A stretch of 63,008 bases of DNA from SAR202 cluster bacterium bin16 (GTDB taxonomy: Bacteria > Chloroflexota > Dehalococcoidia > Lucifugimonadales > Australimonadaceae). Position 1 is the stretch's first letter. Each line of letters opens with the position of its first letter. Location: assembly GCA_002238425.1 (NCBI GenBank), contig MPMJ01000016.1:1-63008 (forward strand). Reading direction: 5' to 3'. This document shows positions 16,821 to 25,660 of the stretch, piece after piece. A model generated the notes under the pieces. That model was not told where the DNA came from and did not search any database. It was given only the letters and a program-made list of their open reading frames with translations. Both the position numbers and the translations under genes were made by a program.

Positions 16821-17675
16821 ATGACGATGAGCGAAGAACAGCGGCAGGCGCGCCTGGCGCAGATCAAACGCCAGTGGGAGCAGCGCCGCGCCATCAGCCG
16901 GTCGCTCGGCAAGATCAAGACCAAGATAGGCGTCTACAGCGCTAAGGGCGGCGTCGGCAAGACCACCGTCGCCGTGAACCTCGCCACCTACCTTGCAGAG
17001 AAAGGCTACAGCGTCGGCCTCCTCGACGCCGACATCGATACGCCCAACGCGCCGCAGGTGCTGGGCAGCGACGCCTACCCAGAGAGCGCGGACGGGCGCA
17101 TCAAGCCCGCGGAAGCCTTCGGTGTGAAGGCCGTCTCCATGTCCTACTTCCAGCAGAACCCGGAAGAGGCCATCATCTGGCGCGGCCCCATGATCCACAA
17201 CGCCATCAACCAGTTCCTGCAGATGACCGACTGGGGTGAGATCGACTTCCTCGTCGTCGACATGCCGCCCGGTACGTCGGACGCGCCGCTCACCGTTATG
17301 CAGGTGCTGACGATGGACGGCTTCGTCGTCGTGACCACGCCCCAGAGCCTCGCCGCGCTGGACGCCAAGCGCTCCATCAACATGATCCGCAAGCTGAATG
17401 TGGAAGTGCTGGGCGTCGTCGAGAACTACGTGGGCGACGTGTTCGGCTCCGGCGCTGGCCGCGAGCTCGCGAACGACCTCTCCCTGCCCTTCCTCGGCGA
17501 GGTAGCGCTGCGCGCCGACTACCGGGACGACTCGCAGCCCACGGTGCTCGCCAGCGCAGATGTCCGCGCCGAGTACGACGCCATCTGGGCCGAGCTCGAA
17601 GAGCGGCTCACCGAACTCGAAGCGATGCCGGAGCAGCAGGCCGTTGCTGAGGGAGCAGGCGATGAGCCTCGCTGA
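16821..17675 (+). CDS. Mrp/NBP35-family P-loop ATPase without the Fe-S CxxC motif
   Basis: A 284-residue ParA/MinD-like ATPase. Deviant Walker A is KGGVGKTT (42-49), switch I includes LDADIDTPNAPQVLG, and Walker B is FLVVDMPPGTSDAPL. Mrp proteins normally have CPxCG between 'GVVEN' and 'IFGxGG', the pair that bridges an Fe-S cluster across the dimer. Here the text runs GVVENYVGDVFGSGAGRELA with no cysteine, so that segment has been lost. The N-terminal DUF59 domain is encoded separately just upstream. It is probably still an assembly or carrier ATPase, but its cluster-binding mode must differ. Confidence 0.85.
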   Translation: MTMSEEQRQARLAQIKRQWEQRRAISRSLGKIKTKIGVYSAKGGVGKTTVAVNLATYLAEKGYSVGLLDADIDTPNAPQVLGSDAYPESADGRIKPAEAFGVKAVSMSYFQQNPEEAIIWRGPMIHNAINQFLQMTDWGEIDFLVVDMPPGTSDAPLTVMQVLTMDGFVVVTTPQSLAALDAKRSINMIRKLNVEVLGVVENYVGDVFGSGAGRELANDLSLPFLGEVALRADYRDDSQPTVLASADVRAEYDAIWAELEERLTELEAMPEQQAVAEGAGDEPR

Positions 17676-17808
17676 CCGGCGCTGGGCCCAGAAGCACAAG
17701 CCGGGCAAGCAGAACCGCAGGAAGTTCACCGCGCCCCCGAAGCCGAATGCGCAACTGCGCAAGGAGCTGCGGGAGATCCTCGAACAGCCGAAACCGCCCC
17801 AGGACTAG
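17662..17808 (+). CDS. Small basic hypothetical protein
   Basis: A possible 48-residue product starting MSLADRRWAQKHKPGKQNRRKF, overlapping the end of the Mrp-type gene by 14 bases. It is strongly basic in the first half and helical in the second (LRKELREILEQPK). The GAGGGAGCAGGCG stretch before the ATG could act as a ribosome-binding site, and the overlap fits translational coupling. No family recognised; it could be a chance frame. Confidence 0.4.
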   Translation: MSLADRRWAQKHKPGKQNRRKFTAPPKPNAQLRKELREILEQPKPPQD

Positions 17809-17815
17809 GGCCCGC

Positions 17816-18775
17816 TCATTCGCTCCGCCTGCTGCGCTGGCTTTCAACCACCGCCAGCACCAGTTCCTCCGCTTCGCCCCGTGACGGCGCGACGGCGAAA
17901 TACATCGTCCGCCCGTAGCGTTTCGCCGTCATGTGCCACTCATCTTCCAGCGAACGGTAGTGCGCCTCCTCGCCGTCCAGCGTTATCGCTTCGAGCCGCG
18001 CCGCCGAGGCAACGCGCCCCCACAGCGCCCCTACGAGGAACGCGGGGTAGCTCGATTCCGCGACTACGATGATGCCGGCGCCTGTGCCACGGAGCACGTC
18101 CGCGTTGATCTCGGTTGGCGCTTCGCCGAACTCTCCGTACAACCCGAACGACGCCACGTTCATACGGGCGAGCCGCAGCGCCGAGCCGAGCCCTCCCGCC
18201 TCCACACCCAGCTCTCCGAGCGTCCTGTCCAGCAGGTCTTCCCTGTTCCGGATGAAGCCGAGCGCCAGGAGCGGCGACGGCGGGGCGTCCGGCAGCAGCA
18301 GCCAGCCTCTCCACGGGACAGGCTCACGCTCCGCCCACGGTACGCGGGCCTCTTCTCTCCATGCGGCGCGCACCGTGTCTGCCCACGCGTTGTCCGGTTT
18401 CCCGAACCACAAGGTGCTTCCATGCGCCCGCGCCCAGGTGTCCGCTTCGAGCGCCAGCGCCGCCACGGAGGCTTCCGCAGCATCCACGAACTGCACCCGA
18501 GCCGCGTATTCGCGCACCGGATCTATCGCCACGCCCTCGAAACTGACGACGTGCCCCGTCGCCTCACGTCCGGCAGTGTCACTGATGGTCACTGCAGCAG
18601 GATGCCGGGGCGCTATATAGATCGCCGCGTTCATCGGCACGTCCGGCGCGCCCCACTCGTCGAACGGGGGAGGGAGAAACTTGCCCGGCACCGCAGCATC
18701 GCTCCAGTTGAGGAGCGCAAGGGCGACCGCTGCGAAGAGTAGTATCCCGAACAGGAAGCAGAGCCTTCGACGCAT
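17816..18775 (-). CDS. Hypothetical membrane-anchored protein
   Basis: A 319-residue protein I do not recognise. Residues 1-22 (RRRLCFLFGILLFAAVALALL) form a signal anchor; the rest is predicted outside the membrane and rich in Ala, Glu and Trp, with no Cys after the anchor. The repeated AAxxALxLExDxWA-type segments suggest an alpha/beta fold. Ends with a basic tail (SQRSRRSE). It begins 2 bases after the uvrB stop on the same strand, so it is probably co-transcribed with uvrB. Confidence 0.65.
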   Translation of the reverse strand: MRRRLCFLFGILLFAAVALALLNWSDAAVPGKFLPPPFDEWGAPDVPMNAAIYIAPRHPAAVTISDTAGREATGHVVSFEGVAIDPVREYAARVQFVDAAEASVAALALEADTWARAHGSTLWFGKPDNAWADTVRAAWREEARVPWAEREPVPWRGWLLLPDAPPSPLLALGFIRNREDLLDRTLGELGVEAGGLGSALRLARMNVASFGLYGEFGEAPTEINADVLRGTGAGIIVVAESSYPAFLVGALWGRVASAARLEAITLDGEEAHYRSLEDEWHMTAKRYGRTMYFAVAPSRGEAEELVLAVVESQRSRRSE

Positions 18776-18777
18776 CC

Positions 18778-20886
18778 CTACCGCTTGCGCCTCCGCCTGC
18801 CGCCGGCCTTCTCGTAGGACCTCGGCTCCGGTTCGGCCCTGCGTACTGACACCGTCTCGCCGCCTGAGCCCCGGTCGGCGACCTCCTGGGCCACGAGGAG
18901 GCGTTTGAGGTCCACCATCTCATCGCGGAGCAGCGCCGCCTTCTCGAACTCCAACTGGCGCGCGGCCTCCTTCATCTCCGACTCGAGTTGCTTCACCACG
19001 CGGGCGAGGTCGTCCTTCGGCATGTCCTGGCGGACCCCGTAGGCAGCGCGGGGCTCGGCCAGTTCGCGGATGGACTCCGTGATGTCGCGTATCGCCTTGC
19101 GGATGCCCTCCGGCTGGATGCCCTCGCGCTCGTTGAATGCGGTCTGCAAGGCGCGGCGCCGGTCCGTCTCGTCTATCGCCCGGCGCATCGAATCGGTGGT
19201 GCGGTCCGCGTACATGATGACGTGGCCGTCCAGATGGCGCGCGGCCCGCCCGATCGTCTGGATGAGCGACGGCGAGGAGCGCAGGTAGCCCTCCTTGTCC
19301 GCATCCAGCACCGCGACGAGGCTCACTTCGGGCAGGTCCAGCCCCTCGCGGAGCAGGTTGATGCCGACGACCACGTCGTGCACGCCCAGGCGCAGGTCGC
19401 GCAGTATCTCCGTACGCTTGAGCGTGTCCACCTCAGAGTGGAGGTAGTGCACCTTCACGTTCATCTCGCGCAGGTAGTCGGTCAGTTCCTCGGCCATCCG
19501 CTTGGTGAGCGTCGTCACGAGGGCACGTTCACCCTTCGCGGTGCGGCGGCCTATCTGCTCCAGCAGGTCGTCTATCTGGCCCCTGGTCGGCTTCACTTCG
19601 AGGGTCGGGTCGAGCAGGCCGGTGGGCCTGATCACCTGCTCCACCACCTGCGAACTGTGCTGCAGTTCATAGGCCGCAGGTGTGGCGGAGACGTAGACCA
19701 CCTGGTTCACGCAGCGCTCGAACTCCTCGAAGTTCAGCGGACGGTTGTCGCGCGCCGAGGGGAGACGGAAGCCGAAATCGATGAGCGCGTCCTTGCGCGA
19801 CATCTCGCCGTGGAACATGCCACGGATCTGCGGGACGGCCATGTGGGACTCGTCGATGATGAGCAGGTGGTCGTCTGGCAGGTAGTCCATGAGCGTCCAC
19901 GGCGTGCTGCCCCGCGGGCGCCTGCCGAGCGGTTGCGAGTAGTTCTCGACGCCCGCGCAGTAGCCTGTCTCGCGCAGCATCTCCAGGTCGTAGCGCGTCC
20001 GGTGCTCCAGCCGCTGCGCCTCCAGCACCCTCCCCTCTTCACGCAGGCCGATGAGGCGTTCGTCCAGTTCCTGCTCTATCTCGACGACCGCCTCGTCCAG
20101 TTTGTCACGGGAGGTGACGAAGTGCTTGGCCGGGTAGATATCGATCTGCGCGCGTTCGGAGAGGATCTCGCCGGTGAGCGGGTCGAGCTCCACGATGCGC
20201 TCCACGTCGTCGCCGAAGAATTCGACGCGCACGGCCACGTCCTCGTACGCAGGCATGACCTCCAGCGTGTCGCCGCGTACGCGAAAGCGCGCCCGGGCGA
20301 GGTCGTAGTCGTTGCGCTCGTACTGCATCTCGATGAGGCGGCGCGCCAGTTTCTGCCGGTTCAGCCGTTGGCCCCGCGTGATGCATTCCACGAACGCGAA
20401 GTACTCGGCGGGCGAACCCAGGCCGTAGATGCAGGAGACGGAGGCAACGATGAGCACGTCCCGCCGCGTCATCAGCGAGCGCGTGGCGGCGTGGCGCAGC
20501 TTGTCGATCTCGTCGTTGATGTCCGCTTCCTTCTCGATATACGTGTCGGTGGAGGGGACGTACGCTTCCGGCTGGTAGTAGTCGTAGTAGGAGACGAAGT
20601 ATTCGACGGCGTTCTCGGGGAAGAAGTCGCGGAACTCCTGAGCCAACTGGGCGGCGAGCGTCTTGTTGGGCGCGATGACGAGCGTCGGCTTCTGGACGGC
20701 CTCGACGGTCTTGGCCATCGTGTACGTCTTACCGGAGCCGGTGACGCCGAGGAGCGTCTGGTGACGCATGCCCTTGCGGATACCGTCCGCAAGTCGATCG
20801 ATGGCCTGCGGCTGGTCGCCGCGCGGCTCAAAGTCGGCAACGACCCGGAACGGCGTTCCGGTTTCAGTAGGATGGAGCGTGGTCAT
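18778..20886 (-). CDS. uvrB: Excinuclease ABC subunit B
   Basis: A 702-residue DNA damage-verifying helicase of nucleotide excision repair. Walker A GVTGSGKT (47-54) and the beta-hairpin region [21 protein letters not shown] are present, along with the DEAD-like [11 protein letters not shown], helicase motifs ([31 protein letters not shown]) and a C-terminal UVR domain that binds UvrC ([27 protein letters not shown]). The Arg/Lys-rich end (RRRRKR) is short. No LexA-type box is visible in the sequence upstream, unlike the SOS promoter at 56 kb. Confidence 0.97.
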   Translation of the reverse strand: MTTLHPTETGTPFRVVADFEPRGDQPQAIDRLADGIRKGMRHQTLLGVTGSGKTYTMAKTVEAVQKPTLVIAPNKTLAAQLAQEFRDFFPENAVEYFVSYYDYYQPEAYVPSTDTYIEKEADINDEIDKLRHAATRSLMTRRDVLIVASVSCIYGLGSPAEYFAFVECITRGQRLNRQKLARRLIEMQYERNDYDLARARFRVRGDTLEVMPAYEDVAVRVEFFGDDVERIVELDPLTGEILSERAQIDIYPAKHFVTSRDKLDEAVVEIEQELDERLIGLREEGRVLEAQRLEHRTRYDLEMLRETGYCAGVENYSQPLGRRPRGSTPWTLMDYLPDDHLLIIDESHMAVPQIRGMFHGEMSRKDALIDFGFRLPSARDNRPLNFEEFERCVNQVVYVSATPAAYELQHSSQVVEQVIRPTGLLDPTLEVKPTRGQIDDLLEQIGRRTAKGERALVTTLTKRMAEELTDYLREMNVKVHYLHSEVDTLKRTEILRDLRLGVHDVVVGINLLREGLDLPEVSLVAVLDADKEGYLRSSPSLIQTIGRAARHLDGHVIMYADRTTDSMRRAIDETDRRRALQTAFNEREGIQPEGIRKAIRDITESIRELAEPRAAYGVRQDMPKDDLARVVKQLESEMKEAARQLEFEKAALLRDEMVDLKRLLVAQEVADRGSGGETVSVRRAEPEPRSYEKAGGRRRRKR

Positions 20887-20953
20887 CCGCGTATTCCCTC
20901 ACCTACTACTTTCGCCGACAGCGGCGTCCGGGGCAACCGTGGGGCAGGCGGAG

Positions 20954-21105
20954 GGTTAACAGTGCCAACTGCCGCCCGGTTTGGCACCCTTAACCCTCTT
21001 CTTGCGAGTGAACAGGGCGTTCCGTTTGGCACTCTTGGCACTCTTAATCGGGGCGTTTCCAAGGCCGTGGCCTGCTTCCCGGGTTAAGGATGCCAAGAGT
21101 GCCAA
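20954..21105. repeat. Nested inverted repeats of a TTGGCAC-CTTAACC unit
   Basis: Four copies of a TTGGCAC..CTTAA[C/T]C unit lie here. Copies at 20954-20968 (minus) and 20981-20995 (plus) face each other around a 12-base loop. Longer copies with an internal TCTTGGCA insert lie at 21026-21049 (plus) and 21081-21105 (minus), facing each other around 31 bases. All are between uvrB and the next gene on the same strand. Confidence 0.7.
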
Positions 21106-21300
21106 TGATTTTCAAAAGTTCGGGCCTGACCCATAGGTCTGATTGATGGCTGAACCAGCGAGCCCTAGACGCGGTTTATGGGTGGGGCCAAGTGCACCAT
21201 CATACGTCCAGCGTAGCGGACGCGGGGGCCACCACGTAAGGGGCGCGTGTCGCGGGTGGGGCAAGCCTGCCCCTGACATCCCTCCCTTCCTCATCCACAG
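21106..21300. other. Non-coding gap
   Basis: I see no gene, hairpin or promoter worth calling in this stretch between the TTGGCAC repeat cluster and the palindromic repeat at 21301. Confidence 0.35.
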
Positions 21301-21342
21301 TACCCTCACCCCAGCCCTCTCCCATTGTAGGGAGAGGGGATT
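21301..21342. repeat. Dispersed palindromic repeat (ACCCTCACCCC...GGGAGAGGGGA)
   Basis: TACCCTCACCCCAGCCCTCTCCC, then ATTGTA, then GGGAGAGGGGA. It is a relative of the copy at 62744-62789. The inner arms CCCTCTCCC and GGGAGAGGG form a hairpin. Confidence 0.6.
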
Positions 21343-21352
21343 CGTCCGCAAC

Positions 21353-22270
21353 TCAGGAGTAAATGTCGCGGAGGGCGGCGGCGAGGTCGGTGTGGCGAAA
21401 GGCGTAGCCGGAGGCGAGGGCGGCGGCGGGGAGGGTACGGCGGCTGTTCAGCAGCTCGGTTGCGAATTCACCGAGCGCCAGCCGCAGCGCGAACGCGGGC
21501 GCGGGCGCGAACGCAGGACGGCGCAGGACGCGCCCCAGCGTGCTAGCGACCTCACGTTGGCGTGCGGGAGCAGGAGCGCAAGCGTTCAGCGGCCCCTTCA
21601 CGGCCTCGTTGTCCAGCGCGTAGAGGATGAGGCCTACCACGTCGTCCAGGTGCACCCACGGCCACCACTGCCGTCCCGACCCGGCGGGCCCGCCAAGGCC
21701 GAAGCGCGTGAGCCGTGAGAGCGGCCCCAGAAAGCCTCCTTCCCGTCCAGCCACCATCCCCGTCCGCAGCAGAACTACGCGCGTCCCGGACAGGGACGCC
21801 CGGGATGCCGCCGCCTCCCACCGCACGCAGACGCCGGAGAGGAAGCTCTCGCCCGGCGGCGCATCCTCGGTCAGCTCCTCCTCGCCACGGTCGCCGTAGT
21901 AGCCGCAGGCGCTGGCGTTGACAAGGACACGAGGCGCAGTGCCCGCGCCTGCAGCATCCCGCATCCCCTGCGCGAGGTTCCGCGCGCCGGTCTCCCGCGT
22001 CTCGAGGATGGCGCGCTTCTTCTCTGCCGTCCAACGCCCCACGACGCTCTCGCCTATGAGGTTCACTACCGCGTCGACGCTTTCGAAAGCCTCGGGGGGC
22101 GGAGGGCCTGCCAACGGGTCCCAGGCATGCGTGTGCACCAGCCCCGGCAGCGCCATGCGCGCCCGCGTGGGATCGCGGGTGAGCGCGACCAGCTGGTCGC
22201 CGCGTTCCATCAGCGCATGAACCAGCGCACGTCCCACGAACCCCGTCGCTCCGGTAATCAGGACGCGCAT
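21353..22270 (-). CDS. TIGR01777-family NAD-dependent epimerase-like protein (YfcH type)
   Basis: A 305-residue extended-SDR protein. The Rossmann motif GATGFVG (residues 7-13) follows the start MRVLITGA. Further blocks are DAVVNLIGESVVGRWTAEKK, ASACGYYGDRGEEELTEDAPPGESFL, VLLRTGMV and WPWVHLDDVV, all typical of the TIGR01777 group, and the C-terminal DUF1731-like domain (LRRPAFAPAPAFALRLALGEF). The biochemical substrate of this family is unknown. The start at 22270 is chosen because it begins directly with the Rossmann strand; the 22-residue in-frame extension is unlikely. The preceding gene's stop is 2 bases away. Confidence 0.85.
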   Translation of the reverse strand: MRVLITGATGFVGRALVHALMERGDQLVALTRDPTRARMALPGLVHTHAWDPLAGPPPPEAFESVDAVVNLIGESVVGRWTAEKKRAILETRETGARNLAQGMRDAAGAGTAPRVLVNASACGYYGDRGEEELTEDAPPGESFLSGVCVRWEAAASRASLSGTRVVLLRTGMVAGREGGFLGPLSRLTRFGLGGPAGSGRQWWPWVHLDDVVGLILYALDNEAVKGPLNACAPAPARQREVASTLGRVLRRPAFAPAPAFALRLALGEFATELLNSRRTLPAAALASGYAFRHTDLAAALRDIYS

Positions 22271-22272
22271 GC

Positions 22273-23238
22273 CTACCCGCTCCCCAGCATCAGCTCGTCC
22301 GGGTATGGGTGGAGGTACGTCTGCCCCGCTAGCCACTCAGGGCCGCCGGACCTGCGGACATGATGGCGCAACAGCGTGAGCGGGGCGGTAAACGGGGATT
22401 TCCCGGTGCGGTACCGCTCGATGGCATCGGCCAGCTCTTCCCTGTCACCGGCGTCGAGGGTCTGCTTGAGGAAGCCCGCAGCGTGTTGCAGCACGTTCGT
22501 GTGCTTGCGCGTCGTGGTCAAGCGCTCTACAGCACGCATCAGCACGCGCCCGTACTCGTCAGTGATGACGTCCCAGTCGGCGCTGCCCGCCCGGGCGACG
22601 ACGCGTCCGGCCTCGCGGTAGAGCGCCGGCGCATGCGCCATCAGCGTGAACTTGTGCGCCGTGTGGAAGGCGACCAACGCCGATGGAGCACGAGGTCCCT
22701 CCAGCAGCGCCGTCCACCGTTGGTAGACGAATACACGCTCGATGAAGTTGTGGCGCAGGCGGGGATCGTGCAGCCTCCCCTGCTCCTCGACCGGCAGCAG
22801 CGGGAGGCGTTGCGTGAGCGCCTCGGCGAAGAGGCCGCGTCCGTTGCGCGCGGCAGGGCCTCCGCCGGAGGAGTAGACCTTCACACGGGAGAGGCCGCAA
22901 CTGGGCGAGTTCTTCGTGAGCACATATCCGTGCAGCCCCAGACCGGCCAACTCCTCGACGCGGCATGACGCCCACGAGCGCATCACCTCTGTGTGGTCCG
23001 TGTCGGAACGCACTCCCCTCATGCGCAGCGTGCCGCTGCCGTCGTCAACAAGGCGCACGGGCTCGCGGGGCGTCCCCATCCCCACTTCGGACTCCGGGCA
23101 GGCAGGTGTCCACTCGACGTGCGGCGCGAGCGTCTGCGTCAGGAACTCGTTGCGGAGATGGCCGCCGTCGTAGCGCAGCGGCTCGCCGAGCAGGCAGGCG
23201 CTGACGCCGATGCGCGGCTTGGAGGATTGCTTCTCCAT
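22273..23238 (-). CDS. DUF523-DUF1722 protein (YbbK-YbgA fusion)
   Basis: A 321-residue protein. DUF523 covers about 1-150 (IGVSACLLGEPLRYDGGH, PACPESEVGMGTPREPVRL, LTKNSPSCGLSRVKVY), with conserved Cys and His that resemble a metal site. DUF1722 (YbgA) follows (RVFVYQRWTALL, FHTAHKFTLMAH, NVLQHAAGFLKQTLD). The fusion is common; the function is undefined. DUF1722 is sometimes found next to photolyase genes, but none lies here. The ATG at 23238 has GAAGGT upstream; an in-frame start 81 bases earlier lacks one. Confidence 0.85.
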   Translation of the reverse strand: MEKQSSKPRIGVSACLLGEPLRYDGGHLRNEFLTQTLAPHVEWTPACPESEVGMGTPREPVRLVDDGSGTLRMRGVRSDTDHTEVMRSWASCRVEELAGLGLHGYVLTKNSPSCGLSRVKVYSSGGGPAARNGRGLFAEALTQRLPLLPVEEQGRLHDPRLRHNFIERVFVYQRWTALLEGPRAPSALVAFHTAHKFTLMAHAPALYREAGRVVARAGSADWDVITDEYGRVLMRAVERLTTTRKHTNVLQHAAGFLKQTLDAGDREELADAIERYRTGKSPFTAPLTLLRHHVRRSGGPEWLAGQTYLHPYPDELMLGSG

Positions 23239-23272
23239 ACCTTCATGGTACTCCGTCCGCGGGAGGGCGGAG

Positions 23273-24415
23273 CTACCGCCAAGATCTGCGGGAAGCCCAG
23301 CGGGCAGCGACGACCGCAAGTAGAGCGGCGAGCGCTCCTATCAGGGGGTAGAGAAAGCCAAAGGGAGCAGGGCTGCCCTTCCCTATGCGGATGACGCGTC
23401 CGGCGAACTCCTCGCTCACGAACACGTCTCCGTCCGCGCTCACTGCCAGCGCGGTTGGCGAGAACAAGCCATCCGCCACCACTTCCACCTCCTGTCCCTC
23501 TCCACGCCAGCGCACGAGTCTCCCCGGGTACTCGGTTGACCGGGCGTAGCCCTGGTCGTCGAGGGTAGCAAGGTCGTTGCTCATCTCAGTGACCAGCAGC
23601 GAGCCGTCAGCGTCGAAGGTGACGTCGGTCACCGCGGTGAAGCCGTCTGCGTAGACCGTGGTCTCGCCCTCGTCCATCGCGTCGCCGTCGCCGTTGCGGT
23701 CTTCCAGGCGGTAGATGCGTGCTGCGCCCTCGGGATAGGGGTGCCCGCTCAGGATGCCGACGTAGAGCGCACCGTCCGGCCCGCGCGTGAGGCCGGTCGG
23801 CACGGAGTCCAGGTCCGTTGACGCGACGCCGGTCAGCGGGGCGATATCAACGTACTTGCTCACTTCACCGGCGGTGTTCACGCGGAGCACCGCGTTGATC
23901 CCGGAGTCGCTGACCAGCAGGCTGCCGTCCGGGTCGACAGCGAGGTCGTAGGGATTGGTGAGGAAGTTCGGCGGTTCGAGGCCGAGGGGGTCCTGGCCTG
24001 TCAGCCGTACCGGTCTGCCTCCAGGTTCGTAGCGGTAGGCCTCGCGGAAACCCTTATCGCGGAACTCGCCCACCACGAAGTAGTAGGCCCCACCGGCGAA
24101 CGCGACGCCGGAAGGGCCTATCGTGTACATGCCGCCGTAGAGCGTGCTCGTGGCCGTCGGCAACTGCTCGGCGACAGTCTGCAGCACCCCATCAGGGTCG
24201 AGCCGCAGGATGCGTCCACCGCCTTCAGCGATGAGCAGCCCGCCGTCAGGGAGCGGATGCAGGCCGCGAGGCGCAACGAGCCCGGTTGCGGCGGGGCGTG
24301 TGCCCTCGTCACCGGACGTGGCTGTGAGCGCCAAGAGACCAACCGCGCCGCCAAGAAGCGCCGCCATGGCTGCAAGCAGCAGGAATGCGGCGCTTCCGCG
24401 CGGTATCAGGGGCAT
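23273..24415 (-). CDS. ScyD/ScyE-type beta-propeller protein with N- and C-terminal membrane segments
   Basis: A 380-residue protein with an N-terminal signal/anchor (SAAFLLLAAMAALLGGAVGLLAL), then repeated propeller blades of the NHL/ScyD type (PRGLHPLPDGGLLIAEGGG, PYDLAVDPDGSLLVSDSG, VPTGLTRGPDGALYVGILSG, VTFDADGSLLVTEM, SPTALAVSADGDVFVSEEF). A calcium-like DRNGDGDAMDEGE loop lies between blades. A C-terminal hydrophobic span followed by basic residues (LYPLIGALAALLAVVAARW ... RRSWR) would anchor the protein with the propeller outside. The ligand is unknown. Confidence 0.75.
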   Translation of the reverse strand: MPLIPRGSAAFLLLAAMAALLGGAVGLLALTATSGDEGTRPAATGLVAPRGLHPLPDGGLLIAEGGGRILRLDPDGVLQTVAEQLPTATSTLYGGMYTIGPSGVAFAGGAYYFVVGEFRDKGFREAYRYEPGGRPVRLTGQDPLGLEPPNFLTNPYDLAVDPDGSLLVSDSGINAVLRVNTAGEVSKYVDIAPLTGVASTDLDSVPTGLTRGPDGALYVGILSGHPYPEGAARIYRLEDRNGDGDAMDEGETTVYADGFTAVTDVTFDADGSLLVTEMSNDLATLDDQGYARSTEYPGRLVRWRGEGQEVEVVADGLFSPTALAVSADGDVFVSEEFAGRVIRIGKGSPAPFGFLYPLIGALAALLAVVAARWASRRSWR

Positions 24416-24440
24416 GCGTTGCGCATCTCCCTAGCGGGAG

Positions 24441-24471
24441 GAGAGGGAAGGGCGCGAAGCCCTTCCCTCTC
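24441..24471 (-). terminator. Terminator hairpin of the proVWX operon
   Basis: GAGAGGGAAGGGC and GCCCTTCCCTCTC pair perfectly over 13 bp with a 5-base GCGAA loop, 15 bases beyond the binding-protein stop. Confidence 0.65.
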
Positions 24472-24485
24472 TCCGGTTGTGCGGT

Positions 24486-25586
24486 TTAGCCCGCGAGGTT
24501 GTGCAGCACGTTGGCGGCGATGTCTTCCGGAACCCAGGTCTTCCACTCTTCGGTGTTCTGGAGGAACCAGACAGCCACGTCGTCGATGTCCGCGTTGCTC
24601 TCGGCCTTGTAGCCTTCGGCAGCGAGCTGGTTGCCCGCGTTGAAGTCCCACGCCTCGAGGAACGGGATGAGGTCCGGGGCAATCGTCTTCAAATCGGAGT
24701 TGATGCCGATGTAGACCTCAGCGAGACCGTAGGCGCACTTCTTGCCGGTCTCCCAGCACTCGTCGGAGTACTCTTCCTCTTCGAGGATGTAGTAACCGCC
24801 GTACTTCGTCTGGGCGTCGTGCATGAGGGTGGTCGGGCCCCAGTAGTAGAAGAGGACGTCTTCTTCCTTCTCAAGGCTGGCCCTGATCTCGGCTTCGAGA
24901 GCCGCGCCGGAACCCGGGTTGATGGACTCAACGTAGTCATCGAGTCCGTAGGACTCGATCTTCTCCAGGTTGACCTTCTCGCACTCCCAGCCCGGGATGC
25001 AGTTGAGCAGGCGGGCCTTGCCTTCGCTGTCAACCGTCTCGAAGAGGCTGTAGTACTCCTCTTTCTTGAGGTCCTCAACAGACACCAGCCCCGGGTTCGC
25101 ATCCTTGGTGTACTGAGGGATGACGAAGGTGGCCTGCCAGTTGTCTTCGAGGCTCTTACCGGCGTTCTCGACGGTACCCTGCTCCAGCGCCGTGCTCCAT
25201 GCCTCGATCTGGTTCGGTATCCAGATCTCCATGGAGATGTGCGTGTCGCCGTTGACCAGCGCCTGCATGCCCGGGATCGTCGACAGCAGGATGCCGTCTG
25301 TCGGGTAGCAGTAGCCGAGCTGGACGATCTGTTCCGCGATGGCCGCCTGGATCAGACCGGATGTCCAGTCCAGGTCAGTGAAGACGATCTCCGGCTTGGA
25401 GTCGTCCGGGCACTCCGCCGCCATCATCGTGTCAGATGGCTGCTCTTCCATCATCGCGGTGGGAGTTGGCGTTGCCTGCGGGCGCGGGGTTGGAGTCGCG
25501 GTCGGGTCGTCCGCTCCACAAGCCGCCAGGCCCATCGCCATCAGGGCCATCAGCCCGAATATCCATACGTACTTCGTTACCTTCAT
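24486..25586 (-). CDS. Glycine betaine/choline ABC transporter, substrate-binding lipoprotein
   Basis: A 366-residue OpuAC-type binding protein. The signal peptide ends at the lipobox LAACG (Cys23), followed by a PTATPTP linker. The binding domain begins KPEIVFTDLDWTSGLIQAAIAEQIV, with aromatic residues suited to a quaternary-amine cage (DLDW, MEIWIPN, FYYWGPTTLM). The C-terminal FLEAWDFNAGNQLAAEGYK segment is also typical. Order of transcription is ATPase, permease, binding protein. The ATG at 25586 has GAGGAGGTAACT upstream; an in-frame start 22 codons earlier would block secretion. Confidence 0.88.
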   Translation of the reverse strand: MKVTKYVWIFGLMALMAMGLAACGADDPTATPTPRPQATPTPTAMMEEQPSDTMMAAECPDDSKPEIVFTDLDWTSGLIQAAIAEQIVQLGYCYPTDGILLSTIPGMQALVNGDTHISMEIWIPNQIEAWSTALEQGTVENAGKSLEDNWQATFVIPQYTKDANPGLVSVEDLKKEEYYSLFETVDSEGKARLLNCIPGWECEKVNLEKIESYGLDDYVESINPGSGAALEAEIRASLEKEEDVLFYYWGPTTLMHDAQTKYGGYYILEEEEYSDECWETGKKCAYGLAEVYIGINSDLKTIAPDLIPFLEAWDFNAGNQLAAEGYKAESNADIDDVAVWFLQNTEEWKTWVPEDIAANVLHNLAG

Positions 25587-25660
25587 GCAGTTACCTCCTC
25601 CGTTTTTTGTGTGGAAGCCGTCCTGTCCTCTTTGTATAGACGGCCCCTGCATGACCTTTG

